DNA from: Piezodorus guildinii
Lineage: Eukaryota > Arthropoda > Insecta > Hemiptera > Pentatomidae
Direction of reading: 5' to 3'
Assembly: GCA_023052935.1 (NCBI GenBank)
Contig: CM041293.1
Coordinates: forward strand, 178,856,789-178,920,788
DNA: 64,000 nucleotides
The stretch's first letter is position 1; every line of letters begins with the position of its first letter. Position numbers and translations under genes: made by a program. Shown in pieces: positions 8,986-18,799 of the stretch. The notes beneath the pieces are model-generated. The model did no database searches. It worked only from the letters and a program-made list of their open reading frames with translations, and was not told where the DNA came from.

Positions 8986-10551
8986 TTTACTTTCACTTAC
9001 TATAGACCGTGAAAATTTTCGAATACCAGCTTTCAACGGAAATACACATTTTAGGGTCCCCTCGTTTTAAATAACCAAGTCCCGAAAAAAGGTCTGTGTG
9101 TGTGGTAACTCCCGGGCGGAAACAGTAAGTCCTATGAAACTTAAATTTCATATTTAAGACAAATATAAGCCCGAGATGATACAAAACCTATTTCATCAAC
9201 AATTATACCATGCATTTTGCACCTTTTGTATGGTCTGACAGAGCTCAAATGCCGATATTTTAAATTTTCTTCCCCTAAAGTACCTTTAATTTTGTTGATT
9301 CTATAAAAATAATTATATTATCTTGTTACCCTTGATAAAAAAACAGCTGAATATGCAAATTGAGTGAATTTAAAAAGCAACTAAAGAAGAAAACTGAAAA
9401 CATATTTTTTTAATGCAATTTTTTGTTTTTGGACATAAGAACAGTAATATACATGTATGATATACCGTTGGAAAGCTAAAGATTTTAAAAAAAATATTAT
9501 CTCATACACACGCTTTTAAAAGTTATCCGAGAGTGATAAAAAGCCGATAAAACTAAGTGATTGTTCTAGATAATAATATAATAGGTTATTTAATAAAACA
9601 CATGTTTCTATTGAAATTAAATTTAATTAATTATTTAATAGTTTTACGTGTTACTTTTACCTACACCAATATATAGTAAGGGAAGTATTGCGATCGTGAA
9701 AATTTTCAAATTCCAGCATTTAACGGAAATACACATTTTAGGGTCCCCTGGTTCCAAATAACCAAGTCCCGAAAAAAAGGTCTGTTTGTGTGTGTGTGGT
9801 AACTCCAGGGCGGAAACGGTAAGTCCTATGAAACTGAAATTTCATATTTAAGACTAATATACACCCGAGACGATACAAAACCTATTTCATCAAAATGAGC
9901 TTACCACAAGAGCCACTTTATACTATGTATTTTGCATCTTTTTTCGATTTTCTCGAAAACAGTTGCGGCGATTTTAATTAAACTCGCTATATCGATGTGA
10001 AATTTAATGGGCTTTAATACCATGTAGGTTTTATTCTGATTAAAATGGTCTGACAGGGCTTAAATGCCGATATTTTAAATTTTCTTTTCCTAAAGTGCCT
10101 TTAATTTTGTAGATTCAAAAAAATAACTATATTATCTTGTTAAGGCTGATGAAAAACAGATAAATATATAATTTGAATAAATTCGATACTAAACTAAAGG
10201 AGAAATTAGAAAAAAAATATTGTTTTAATGCAATTTTTCGTTTTTGAACATAAGAGCAATAATATACATGTATGATATACCGTTGGAAAGCTAAATATTT
10301 TAGAAAAAAATATTATCTCATACACAAGCTTTTAAAAGTTAATAGAGAGTGATGAAAAGAAGATAAAACTAACTGATTGTTTTAGATAATAATATAATAG
10401 ATTTTTTAATAAAACACATCTTTCTATAGAAATTAAATTTAATTAATTCTTTAATATTATTACGTATTTTTATCTCTAACTGTATTTGAAAATTCTTTCA
10501 TTGATTTTTAAAATGTAGGTATGTATAAGTAGTGTGTTGCCCGCACCAGAT
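8986..10551 (+). repeat. alpha tandem dimer
   Basis: Two alpha copies head to tail. The first (8986-9655) lacks part of its middle. The second (9656-10551) is nearly complete: core gcgatcgtgaaaattttc, TG-rich block, 'ctcgctatatcgatgtgaaa' block, 'ggaaagctaaa' block, and the right end gtgtgttgcccgcaccagat. The join reads ttacgtgttacttttacctac, so the first copy lacks its last 95 bp or so. The same type of join occurs at about 5453. No coding capacity. Confidence 0.85.
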
Positions 10552-10798
10552 TTTTTTTTACTGAAAATGTATCACAAAGCTAATGTTTATTTCTACGTCT
10601 TTAATCTTCAGATTAGCCTCAGCAAAATTAAACAAATAAACAACAAAAGAAGTGGGCGGCAGACCGCAAATGAGCTTTGACATTGCTAGTGAGCGAAGTC
10701 TGCTTCGGAAGACTGAGCAATTGACCACGGCAGATGGGAAGGTATGTAACTTCTTAACAGGGGCTTCATCTACCCTGCGGTGTCGCCTATACAAATAT
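10552..10798. other. Unclassified segment partly shared with 39985-40045
   Basis: The stretch around agctaatgtttatttctacgtctttaatcttcag is matched near 39998-40040. There it follows the M4 mariner end, so it may be an internal piece of the M4 family. The rest (10620-10798) is slightly GC-richer and I do not recognise it. A 78-codon minus-strand frame here has no clear homologue. Confidence 0.35.
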
Positions 10799-11127
10799 AC
10801 ATCAAATAAATGATTAAGTTTAAATTATAAACCGTTTAGAACTAATATATGCCAACTATGCCCTCTTTGTAATTTAAAAGAAGTTAAAAATGTTAAGCAC
10901 CTAATTGCCATCTGCCCTATAGTAAGACCATATAGAAATAAATTTTTGAATAGTGCAACGTTAACAGATAGTGAAGTCATTAATCTTTTAAACGACTCTA
11001 ACTGCTGGACTGTCCTAGTGAAATTTTTAAGAGAAGCGTTACGTTATAGAGCTTTTTTAGTTCAAGAATTTAATGATAATTAAGAAGGAAAAAAAAAGAA
11101 AGACATTTTGTTGAAGAATTTTACTTT

Positions 11128-11129
<2 letters not shown>

Positions 11130-11195
<66 letters not shown>
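11130..11195. repeat. (TA)n microsatellite
   Basis: About 33 uninterrupted TA units, lying between the target duplication and the A-tail of Jockey-B. Confidence 0.95.
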
Positions 11196-11212
<17 letters not shown>

Positions 11213-11335
11213 TAAATTCATTTATTGGAATTTACAACTGTATGTTCATACATCAAGTAAATATGCTACGATGATAATACACATGAAAAAACACATGAAG
11301 AGAAACTGCCGATTGGTAGCACTCTAGTAGTGAAT

Positions 11336-12246
11336 CTACACAAGAAGGTCTCGAGGCCATCTTATTTTCAGAAGCCTCGGCGGATTGTCAGGAATTAAAG
11401 AGGAAGCAAGGATTGAAACTAGTGGATTAGAGTGGGAGTGAAGTTTTCCATGGAAGGAGTGATATCTGGTACAGGCCAAATCAGCAACATATGGAACATC
11501 AAGGTCTTTGTGGATGATTTTAATGGTGACAAAGTAAGGAGCGTTAAGGATTTTGGATACGGGAAGTGTTTGATGGTTTAGTAGAGCCTTAAAGCTCAAC
11601 TCCGTAAGTCCAGATAGGCCTTATGATATTCATGTAAATTAGTCTTTTGTAGTAATGAGAAAGGTTGGAGCGTCTGTCAAGTAAATGCTGAAGAAATCGG
11701 CGAGCAGTCTCTTGTCTTTTCAGTCTTGTACGCGGATTCCATGTAAGACGTTTGTCAAGCAGGAGGCCTAAATAACGGATTTGTTCAACAGGGACAAGCG
11801 GAATATCATTAAAGGATACTGTAGGGTAGGATGTCATAGGTTTACGACGAAGGGTAAAGGTAATCTGGTGGGATTTATTGGAGTTGATTTTAATTCTCCA
11901 ATTCTGACACCATACCTCAAGGTCTCTGATGTGGGGTTGGAGGTTTTGAGAGGCAATACTAGGATAGTTATTAACTGATAGCACGCAAGTGTCATCGGCA
12001 TAGGTAGATAGGAATGTGTTAGGATAGGTTGGGATATCAGCTGTATAAACTGTGTAGAAAATGGGTCCTAGGATACTGCCTTGAGGAACACCAGCAGACT
12101 GAGTAAAAGTGGATGAATAGGAACTATTGTGGTGGATTTTAAAGGTTCTATCAGAGAGGTAGGACTGGAGGATGAGGAAGTATGTTGGAGGGAGGAATTT
12201 ACGGAGTTTGTACAGCAGTCCCGGGTGCCAGACTCGGTCAAAGGCC
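11336..12246 (-). pseudogene. Jockey-B reverse transcriptase, C-terminal half
   Basis: The frame is open from the truncation point at 12246 to a stop at 11589. In order it has AFDRVWHPGLLYKL, the turn motif AGVPQGSILGPIF, the catalytic box STYADDTCVL (YADD), then RYLGLLLDKRLTWNPRTRLK and IRPIWTYG. After the stop, a shifted frame continues to 11336 with ILNAPYFVTIKIIHKDLDVP and the family's terminal PRDLL. The residue order matches the Jockey-A ORF2 (residues about 586-894). It lacks the endonuclease and the start of RT, so it cannot function. Confidence 0.85.
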
Positions 12247-12550
12247 TACTTTCGGTATTTAAATTAGTAATTCCTATAGTTTATTAAAATTTACGTTTAT
12301 CATTGGTATTTTCTTCACTGATCCGTTTATTAGTTTGATATGTGGTGCTATGATTCCTTTTTAATTATTTACTTATCTAAGTGTAATATTACTATTATTT
12401 CCTCGTTTGTTTATTTCAATTTATAATATTTGCCACTCTGCTGGCGGAGTAATCCAAAGCAAGAATGTTTTTATTTTGTATTTATAGAAAAAAAAAGAAA
12501 TGTTGTATTATATTAATAAACATTTTTATTATTATATTATTATTATTATT

Positions 12551-12680
12551 ACATCAAATGATTTAAATAAGTTAAACCACGTCATGAAGATTGATATTGA
12601 CGAATCCACTCTCGGTTTCGGTTTGTCAATTATTCTTGTCAAATAGTCTGTAACATATTTATTACAAGCTCCATAAATAA
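12551..12680. other. Short unassigned spacer
   Basis: Begins with the second copy of the LINE-A target duplication; no feature recognised up to the next alpha copy. Confidence 0.4.
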
Positions 12681-13570
12681 AAAAAAAATCTGGTGCGGGC
12701 AACACACGACTTTCACTTACCTCCATTTTTAAAATCAATGAAAGAATTTTCAAATACAGTTAGAGATAAAAATACGTGAAATTATTAAGGAATTAATCAA
12801 ATTGAATTTATATAGAAACATGTGTTTTATTAAAAAATCTATTATATTATTATCTTAAATAATCAGTTAGTTTTATCTTCTTTTCATCACTCTCTATTAA
12901 CTTCTAAAAGCTTGTGTATGAGATGATATTTTTTCTAAAATCTTCAGCTTTCCAACGGTATATCATTCATGTATATTACTGCTCTTATGTTCAAAAACGA
13001 AAAATTGCATTAAAAAAATATTTTTTCTGTTTTCTCCTTTAGTTGGGTATCGAATTTATTCAATTTATATATTTACCTGTTTTTCATCAGCGTTAACATG
13101 ATAATCTAGTTATTATTATTGAATCTACAAAATTAAAGGTACTTTAGGGAAAGACAGTTTAAAATATCGGCATTTAAGCCCTGTCAAACCATTTTAATAA
13201 AAATGAAACCAATATGATATTAAAGCACATTAAATTTTACATCGATATAGCGAGTTTAATTAAAATCGTCGGAACCGTTTTGGAGAAAATCGAAAAAAGG
13301 TGCAAAATGCATAGTATAAAGTGCCTCTTCTGGTAAGCTCATGTTAATGAAAAAGGTTTTGTAACGGCGTATAGTTGTCTTAAATATGAAATTTCAGTTT
13401 CATAGGACTTACCGTTTCCACCCGGGAGTTACCACACACAAACACAGACCTTTTTGCGGGACTTATTTGGATTCAGGGGACCCTAAAACGTGTATTTCCG
13501 TTGAAAACTGGAATTCGAAAATTTTCACGATCGCAATACTTCCCCTTACTATATATAGTAGGTAAAAGTA
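12681..13570 (-). repeat. alpha repeat, near-complete, reverse orientation
   Basis: Starts with the right terminus (complement of gtgtgttgcccgcaccagat), then the 12-bp terminal repeat actttcacttac, and ends with ccccttactatatatagtag and taaaagta. All internal blocks are present. Both flanks are A-rich (ataaaaaaa on each side), a possible target duplication that low complexity makes unsafe. One of the best copies for building a consensus. Confidence 0.9.
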
Positions 13571-14085
13571 ATAAAAAAAGAATGGCTAGTTTAATCTGCG
13601 AAGAGAAAAATGTTGGTTTAGGATCAACTACAGAAAATAAAACGTGTATTTCGGGAACGACTGGGAATCGATGCTCCGAAATCAGATTTAAGAAGTTAAA
13701 CAGACGGAAATATTGCCAGGCGGTTTTTCCACAACAATTTATAGTTTCCATGTCATCCTACTAACAATCTCGAGCGAATTACAGATTAATTCCCAACTGT
13801 TTGAAGAATATTTTCATGAAACAGCGAAACTTTATTTGAAATTGTACTCTTGGTACAGCATAGATGTATGCGTTCGTAAATTACAGAACCACGGCTCAGC
13901 TGTGATTAAGCATGCTCTTTTACCGATCGGGGCAATTCCAGGAGCCCAGGAAACTATGAACAAGTGCTTCAAAGTGAATAGAGATAGATATGCCAGAAAA
14001 CGCTCAAAAAAAGATAATTTGGAGGATGTCTTCAAACGGTTATTGATCCTTTTTTTTTACTTTTGTGATTTTTTTTTGTAAACCT
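13571..14085 (+). pseudogene. Remnant of a transposon-associated protein of unknown function
   Basis: Two overlapping plus-strand frames carry one continuous similarity, shifting frame near 13750. The conserved part is NHGSAVIKHALLPIGAIPGA (about 13890-13950), followed by ARKRSKKDNLEDVFKRLL, and preceded by SSELQINSQLFEEYFHETAK. I recall this arrangement (HG...I..ALLPIG...E......N......R..YARK.SR...L.DVF.RLL) from repetitive arthropod proteins, but I cannot name the element. The frameshift and lack of a clear start make it a pseudogene. Confidence 0.5.
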
Positions 14086-14138
14086 TTTTAATCATAAATA
14101 CATACATGTCTTTAAAACTATTGTAATTTCTTTTTAAA

Positions 14139-14395
14139 ATAATGGAGTATAGTTGACCGTTGAGAATATTAGATGAGGAAGATGGTTGGGGGTGCGGTCA
14201 TCAGAAAGAAACATACATTAAAAAGTAGTACTTATTTTAACTACTTCCCGACGTTTCGACCTACATTGTGGGCCTTCATCAGGGCTAAAAGAAGTAAGAA
14301 TAGATAAGTGCTAAGGTTAAGAGAAAATAAGTACTACTTTTTAATGCGTGTTTCTTTCTGATGACCGCACCCCTAACCATCTTCCTCATCTAGAA
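14139..14395 (-). mobile_element. Small foldback element with hammerhead-like core (PLE-related)
   Basis: Two 69-nt arms (14170-14238 and 14324-14392) are inverted repeats with about 3 mismatches, starting TAGATGAGGAAGATGGTT. The loop of about 85 nt contains a hammerhead-ribozyme-like core on the minus strand. The flank gttgaccgttgagaat is shared with the other foldbacks at 28275 and, inverted, 36730. I infer a non-autonomous derivative of a Penelope-like element, since hammerheads are known in PLE terminal repeats. Confidence 0.65.
14241..14300 (-). ncRNA. Hammerhead-ribozyme-like motif, type I order
   Basis: On the minus strand: CTGATGA (14282-14276), a stem-loop GGCCC-ACAATGT-AGGTC, GAAAC (14257-14253), then GTC, the preferred cleavage triplet, followed by GGGAAGTAG. 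Helix I can form from TACTTC...CCC upstream and GGGAAGTA downstream around an internal loop. Helix III is only the palindrome ACGU, so cleavage would probably need two RNAs pairing. One extra base sits between CTGATGA and helix II. Cleavage is not shown by sequence alone. Confidence 0.55.
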
Positions 14396-14461
14396 ATTTC
14401 TTTTTATTTCATAGTATCCTAAAAGCCAATTTACAATATATTGATGTTTATATAAAACTCG

Positions 14462-14797
14462 TAGGGAGCGGCGTGGTCTAGTGGATAGAGCACTAGTCTG
14501 CTGTGCTCCGGGTCCTGGGTTCAAATCCCGGCTGTGGCAGAAAAATTATTTATTCTGTTAATTCAGTCGCGGGGCGACCCTAGGGTATGAAGACCCTCCT
14601 GGGGCAGACCCAGCTCCTATAAAGTGGGTACCCAAATTAATTGGGGAAAACCTGGCGGCTGAGCGTGATTAAGGCCTAATCACCTCATTGCACTGCCGTT
14701 GGCCTAGAAACAGTAAGAATCTCTATATGTACTGAGCCCAAGACCCTTCATGGGTTGTAGTGGTACAGGTAGTTTTTTTTTTTGTTTTTTTTTTTTT
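14462..14797 (+). mobile_element. SINE-A copy 2, tRNA-derived with poly(T) tail
   Basis: Flanked by 12-bp repeats ATATAAAACTCG / ATACAAAACTCG (14450-14461 and 14798-14809). The head has an A box (GTGGTCTAGTGGATAGAGC) and a B box (GGGTTCAAATCCC), so transcription runs left to right. The body is about 220 bp. The 3' end is a long T stretch broken by one G (14773-14797) rather than poly(A), which is unusual for a SINE. Confidence 0.9.
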
Positions 14798-14809
14798 ATA
14801 CAAAACTCG

Positions 14810-15640
14810 AAAAATCATCAAGTTGCCTCGATAAACAATTCATCGATTATTTACAGAACCTTCGTAGAATTTAATAAGTATTTTATTCGTCTTTAGCAGC
14901 TCAAGAAACATAGAAGTAGGTGGTTTCAGATTTTTAGCCAGGATTCTTTAATTTTGTCCCCTCGGCCTACCTAAATGACAATTACCAGTCGGTTCAGCGC
15001 GAAAGAACTTTTGACGAATTCATTCTTGACTGGGTCTAACAACTTTACATGCCCATTTGAGTCGCGCCATGCTATCAACTCATTTATAATGACAGTGTAC
15101 AAGCTCCATTTTTTAGCGTCACGTAATTTATTAATCAACTTTGATTGAGTATATATATTAGTGCAGTTGTAAATTTTAATAATTATATTTTTTTAAAGTG
15201 TTCGTTCAAAATAAAATATATATATTAATATAAATTAGCCTACAAAGGACAAATAGTAGTTTGAAGAAGGTCCAATAAATGTGAGGGTTAGGGAGAAGCA
15301 AGCTCACTGTAACTAATCCTTTCTTCACAATTGGAATCTAATTGCTCCCTTAATTGAACGAAATCCTTCATCCAACTTCTTTTCACAGCTTTCACGGTAT
15401 TATTAGACTTTGTTCCTTGTCGGTATACTTCCAAGAGATAAAGTTTACATCGTAAACATTTTTTTTTTTTTTTTTTAAATCCCCGATTCACAACATGAAA
15501 TTTGATACTTATTATTTATGTAGCTGAACATCTTGTACTGTAACTATGTTACATTTCAAGATTGTGTAATGATGCCATATCACTGTGTTGTTTACAAAAT
15601 AGTACTTTAACGAGTGAAACAATTGAGCTGATGGGACTCC
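14810..15640. other. No gene recognised
   Basis: Contains an A-rich/T-rich low-complexity patch (15460-15477) and short frames without recognisable domains. No TIR or target duplication seen. Confidence 0.45.
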
Positions 15641-15836
15641 AATTGTTGGTTTCATTCCCATAGAAATAGTCTAACAGGGCTTGAATACTGATAATTTAAA
15701 TTTTCTTCCCCTAAAAAAAATAAAAAATAAAATTAATCTAAAGTACATTTAATTTCGTATATTAAAAAAAAAAAAATAGGCACCTAATCTTATTAGCATA
15801 GATGAATAACGGCAAAACATGAAAGTTGAGTGAATT

Positions 15837-15849
15837 TGATAAAAAATTA
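15837..15849 (+). repeat. Jockey-A target-site duplication, left copy
   Basis: TGATAAAAAATTA, identical to 20421-20433. Confidence 0.93.
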
Positions 15850-16114
15850 TTTTTTTTTTTTATAGTAATAACAATTTTTTATTGAGAAAATTTTACAATC
15901 TGTCCCAATTTGGACATTAATAGTATTGCTGAATGATATCAAACATACTACATTCATACAATATTTACACAACATAAAATTACAATAAAATATATACACA
16001 ATAATGAATCAATACAAAAGTCAATAATTCACTTATACCTATATACACATACACACACTCATACATACATCACATTGAGTGGAGAATCTAGCCAGTGCTA
16101 GAACTCCAATATAT

Positions 16115-18799
16115 TTACAAAAGGTCGCGGGGCCACTGCCGTTTCAACCTTCTAGGTGGGTTGTATGGATGAGTGGAGCTGGATAGGGATTGAGCTAAAG
16201 GATTAGGATGATGAATGAGGTTCTGGTGGAATTTGGAAAATTTGGATGGAATTAGGTCTGAAATAAATGGAACATTAAGGTCGTGGTGCAAGGTATAATT
16301 GGAGACATAATAAGGAGCATTTACTATTGTACGGAGGACTTTGGATTGAAAGGATTGAGTGCGTTTGATGTTAGAACGTTTAGCTGTCCCCCACAGTTCA
16401 AGTCCGTAGGTCCAGATGGGCTTCAGTATTGTCTTGTAGATTAATAATTTGTTTTCAACTGTAAGTTCAGATTTTCTGTTGAGTAGTCGGTATAACTGTC
16501 CGAATCGTCGGTTGAGTTCTTGTCTTTTAAGTCTTGTATGTGGGTTCCAAGTCAATCTTTTGTCTAACAGTAAGCCAAGATACCGGACTGTATCTGAGAG
16601 AGGAATCGGTAATGAGTTGAAATAAACTGGCGGACAGGATTTTCGTCTAAGAGTAAAGGTTATGTGTTTACATTTGGCTTCGTTCACCTTTACACGCCAA
16701 TTATTACACCAGTGTTCGATAAGGAAAAGGTGTCTCTGAAGGTTTAAGGATGCTGTTTCAGGATTGGAACTGGATGATAGGATGGCGGTGTCGTCTGCAA
16801 AAGTTGCCAGAAAGGTATCAGGATGTGTAGGAATATCAGCAGTGTAAAGGATGTAGAGGATGGGTCCCAAGACGCTGCCTTGAGGAACACCGGCCTCAAC
16901 GGGATAAAGGTTAGAAAATTCTTCACCACAGCGAACTCGGAAGGAACGGTTCGAGAGATAGGATCGGAGAATGAGGTATAGGGACTGGGGTAAATGGGTT
17001 TTCAGCTTGAAGAGTAATCCAGTGTGCCATACCCGGTCAAAAGCTTGCGCAATGTCCAGAAACGCACCAGAACAATACTCTTTGCATTCAAGAGCTGAGG
17101 AAATATGGTCTACAACTCGGAGCCCCTGTTGAACTGTGGAATGCTGAGGACGGAATCCAAACTGATGGGAAGGAAGATTTTGAGATTCTAATATGGGTAG
17201 GATACGTTTAAGAAGAAGCCTTTCGAAGATTTTTGAGAGGATGGGGAGTAGACTAATAGGCCTGTAGGATGAAGTGTTGTTGGAAGGTTTACCTGGTTTT
17301 AAAAAAAGGATGATGGTGGAATGTTTCCATATCAGAGGAAAATAGGTGGTGCGGAGGATGCAGTTATAAATATAAGTAAGAAAAATAATGGCTTTCTGGG
17401 GAAGTTGTCGGAGGATCTGGGGAGTGAGGAGATCGTGTCCAGGAGATTTACGGAGAGTCAGTTTTTGGAGAAGATATTTGACCTCAGAGGGATTAATAGC
17501 TTTAGGAGGTAGGGAAAGTGGAATCGGTGACATAAGAAAGTCTTGCACTTTTGCGGTGTGATTGATGTGGGATTCCGGGTGAGGAGTGAATACTTTGGAG
17601 AGGTGTGTGGCGAATTCCTCGGCTTTATCTTCATCAGACGCAGCCCAGGAGTCATCACCACGTCGGAGAGGATGGGAAACATGATGGTATTTTAGGATCT
17701 TTTTCGTGACATTCCACAGGGAATTATCACGAGCTGATAGAGAGGAGAGGTAGGAATTAAAGGACTGGGAACGGAAGTTCGCCAACTCCCTCTTCAATTG
17801 TCTACAATAGAAGTTATAGGAGCGGCGATCTGTTGGGTGTCGGGTGCGCTGCCATAATGATCTTGCTCGGCGTTTGGTGTGGATAAGGTCTATAATAGGT
17901 TGTGGAAAATGATTTTGGTCTGGATTTATATTGGAGTGTTTAGGAGAGGAAGCAGTCCAGACAGCTTGTTGGATGGCGGTGGTAAAGGAATAGACGGAAT
18001 TATCTAGGTCATCTTGGGTTTTGAGGGTTACTCTGAGGTCAATATTATCGGTCAGGATTTGGCGGAAAAGGTTCCAGTTGACAGGGCCTCGGATGAATGA
18101 TGGTGAAATGGGTTTTGGAATTGGAGTGAGAGATACTTTTAGGATCAGTGGACTATGGTCTGAGGATAGTTCATCAAGGCGAGTTAAAGACAAGTTGAGA
18201 GAGCCTAATCCGCTGTGGATAAAGAAGTCGAGGATGTCAGGATTGCGGTTAGGATCGGTTGGCCAGTAGGTAGGGGAGTCAGGAGGCAGGATATTAAAAT
18301 TTCGGGAGTTGAGTGCAGACAGCAAATTTCGTCCCCGAGAATTCGTGGTTCTGGAACCCCACTGCTGATGCTTGGCGTTTAAGTCTGCACCCAGAATGAA
18401 ACGATTTCCTAAGGAATCCAGGAAGGATACAAATTCAGAATTGGAAATGGAATGTTTAGGAGGGCAATATGCAGATGTGAGGGTTACCGGAAAGGAAAAA
18501 GTCTTGATTACTATGGATGTGGCTTGTAGGAAATCATAGGTGGGAAGTGGGAGTAAATGATGAGAGAGGGATTGGTGGACAATGATAGCAGAACCGGCAT
18601 GGGCTTTACCGTCTGGGTGGTCAGTACGGTATGTCATGTATTGCGGTATTTTGAAGTACTGTTTAGTCGTTAGTCTTGTTTCAGTTATAAGTGCAACATC
18701 GATTGTTTTGTCTTGCAACAACGCTGTCAGTTCGTCAGTATGATTTCTAACACCATTCGCATTCCAAAGGAGAATGGATAAGGAGTTAGGTGAAGTCAT
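16115..18799 (-). CDS. Jockey-A ORF2: endonuclease and reverse transcriptase
   Basis: 894 residues. Residues 1-220 form an exonuclease-endonuclease-phosphatase fold endonuclease: N13 (LLWNANG), E40 (ITETR), D139/N141 (GADLNAKH), and SSDH at 212-215. It would nick target DNA to prime reverse transcription. Residues 495-760 are the reverse transcriptase: LKPGKPSNNTSSYRPISLL, HQFGFRPQHST, AFLDIAQAFDRVWH (D582), GVPQGSVLGP, and the catalytic FADD at 667-670. A thumb-like region ends in RQWPRDLL. I see no RNase H domain. The start is the ATG immediately after the ORF1 TAA. No stops or frameshifts, so it is probably functional. Confidence 0.95.
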   Translation of the reverse strand: MTSPNSLSILLWNANGVRNHTDELTALLQDKTIDVALITETRLTTKQYFKIPQYMTYRTDHPDGKAHAGSAIIVHQSLSHHLLPLPTYDFLQATSIVIKTFSFPVTLTSAYCPPKHSISNSEFVSFLDSLGNRFILGADLNAKHQQWGSRTTNSRGRNLLSALNSRNFNILPPDSPTYWPTDPNRNPDILDFFIHSGLGSLNLSLTRLDELSSDHSPLILKVSLTPIPKPISPSFIRGPVNWNLFRQILTDNIDLRVTLKTQDDLDNSVYSFTTAIQQAVWTASSPKHSNINPDQNHFPQPIIDLIHTKRRARSLWQRTRHPTDRRSYNFYCRQLKRELANFRSQSFNSYLSSLSARDNSLWNVTKKILKYHHVSHPLRRGDDSWAASDEDKAEEFATHLSKVFTPHPESHINHTAKVQDFLMSPIPLSLPPKAINPSEVKYLLQKLTLRKSPGHDLLTPQILRQLPQKAIIFLTYIYNCILRTTYFPLIWKHSTIILFLKPGKPSNNTSSYRPISLLPILSKIFERLLLKRILPILESQNLPSHQFGFRPQHSTVQQGLRVVDHISSALECKEYCSGAFLDIAQAFDRVWHTGLLFKLKTHLPQSLYLILRSYLSNRSFRVRCGEEFSNLYPVEAGVPQGSVLGPILYILYTADIPTHPDTFLATFADDTAILSSSSNPETASLNLQRHLFLIEHWCNNWRVKVNEAKCKHITFTLRRKSCPPVYFNSLPIPLSDTVRYLGLLLDKRLTWNPHTRLKRQELNRRFGQLYRLLNRKSELTVENKLLIYKTILKPIWTYGLELWGTAKRSNIKRTQSFQSKVLRTIVNAPYYVSNYTLHHDLNVPFISDLIPSKFSKFHQNLIHHPNPLAQSLSSSTHPYNPPRRLKRQWPRDLL

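Larger units (their letters stand above)
11129..12246 (-). mobile_element. Jockey-B LINE, 5'-truncated insertion into LINE-A
   Basis: A minus-strand insertion with TACTTTC on each side (11122-11128 and 12247-12253). It starts inside the RT domain at 12246, has coding sequence to 11336, a 3' UTR, a T-run at 11195-11213 (its A-tail) and then a TA microsatellite, which probably grew from the tail. It is not the same family as Jockey-A but is clearly related. Confidence 0.85.
10808..12550 (+). pseudogene. LINE-A copy 2, 5'-truncated, split by Jockey-B
   Basis: The parts at 10808-11128 and 12254-12550 match, in opposite orientation, the zinc-finger C-terminus and 3' UTR of LINE-A at 2798-3370 (CPLCNLKEVKNVKHLIAICP; then gccactctgctggcggagta). 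The copy ends in a TTA microsatellite and is flanked by ACATCAAAT (10799-10807 and 12551-12559), a target-site duplication. Only about 620 bp of the LINE is present. The C-terminal frame is open to its stop near 11084. Confidence 0.8.

Noticed and set aside
14485..14545. Possible functional tRNA gene
   Set aside because: The A and B boxes belong to the head of SINE-A, which has a fixed body, tail and target duplication; three copies share it.
17321..18269. Short frames inside the Jockey-A ORF2 region on both strands
   Set aside because: Wholly contained within a long intact coding sequence with all expected motifs.
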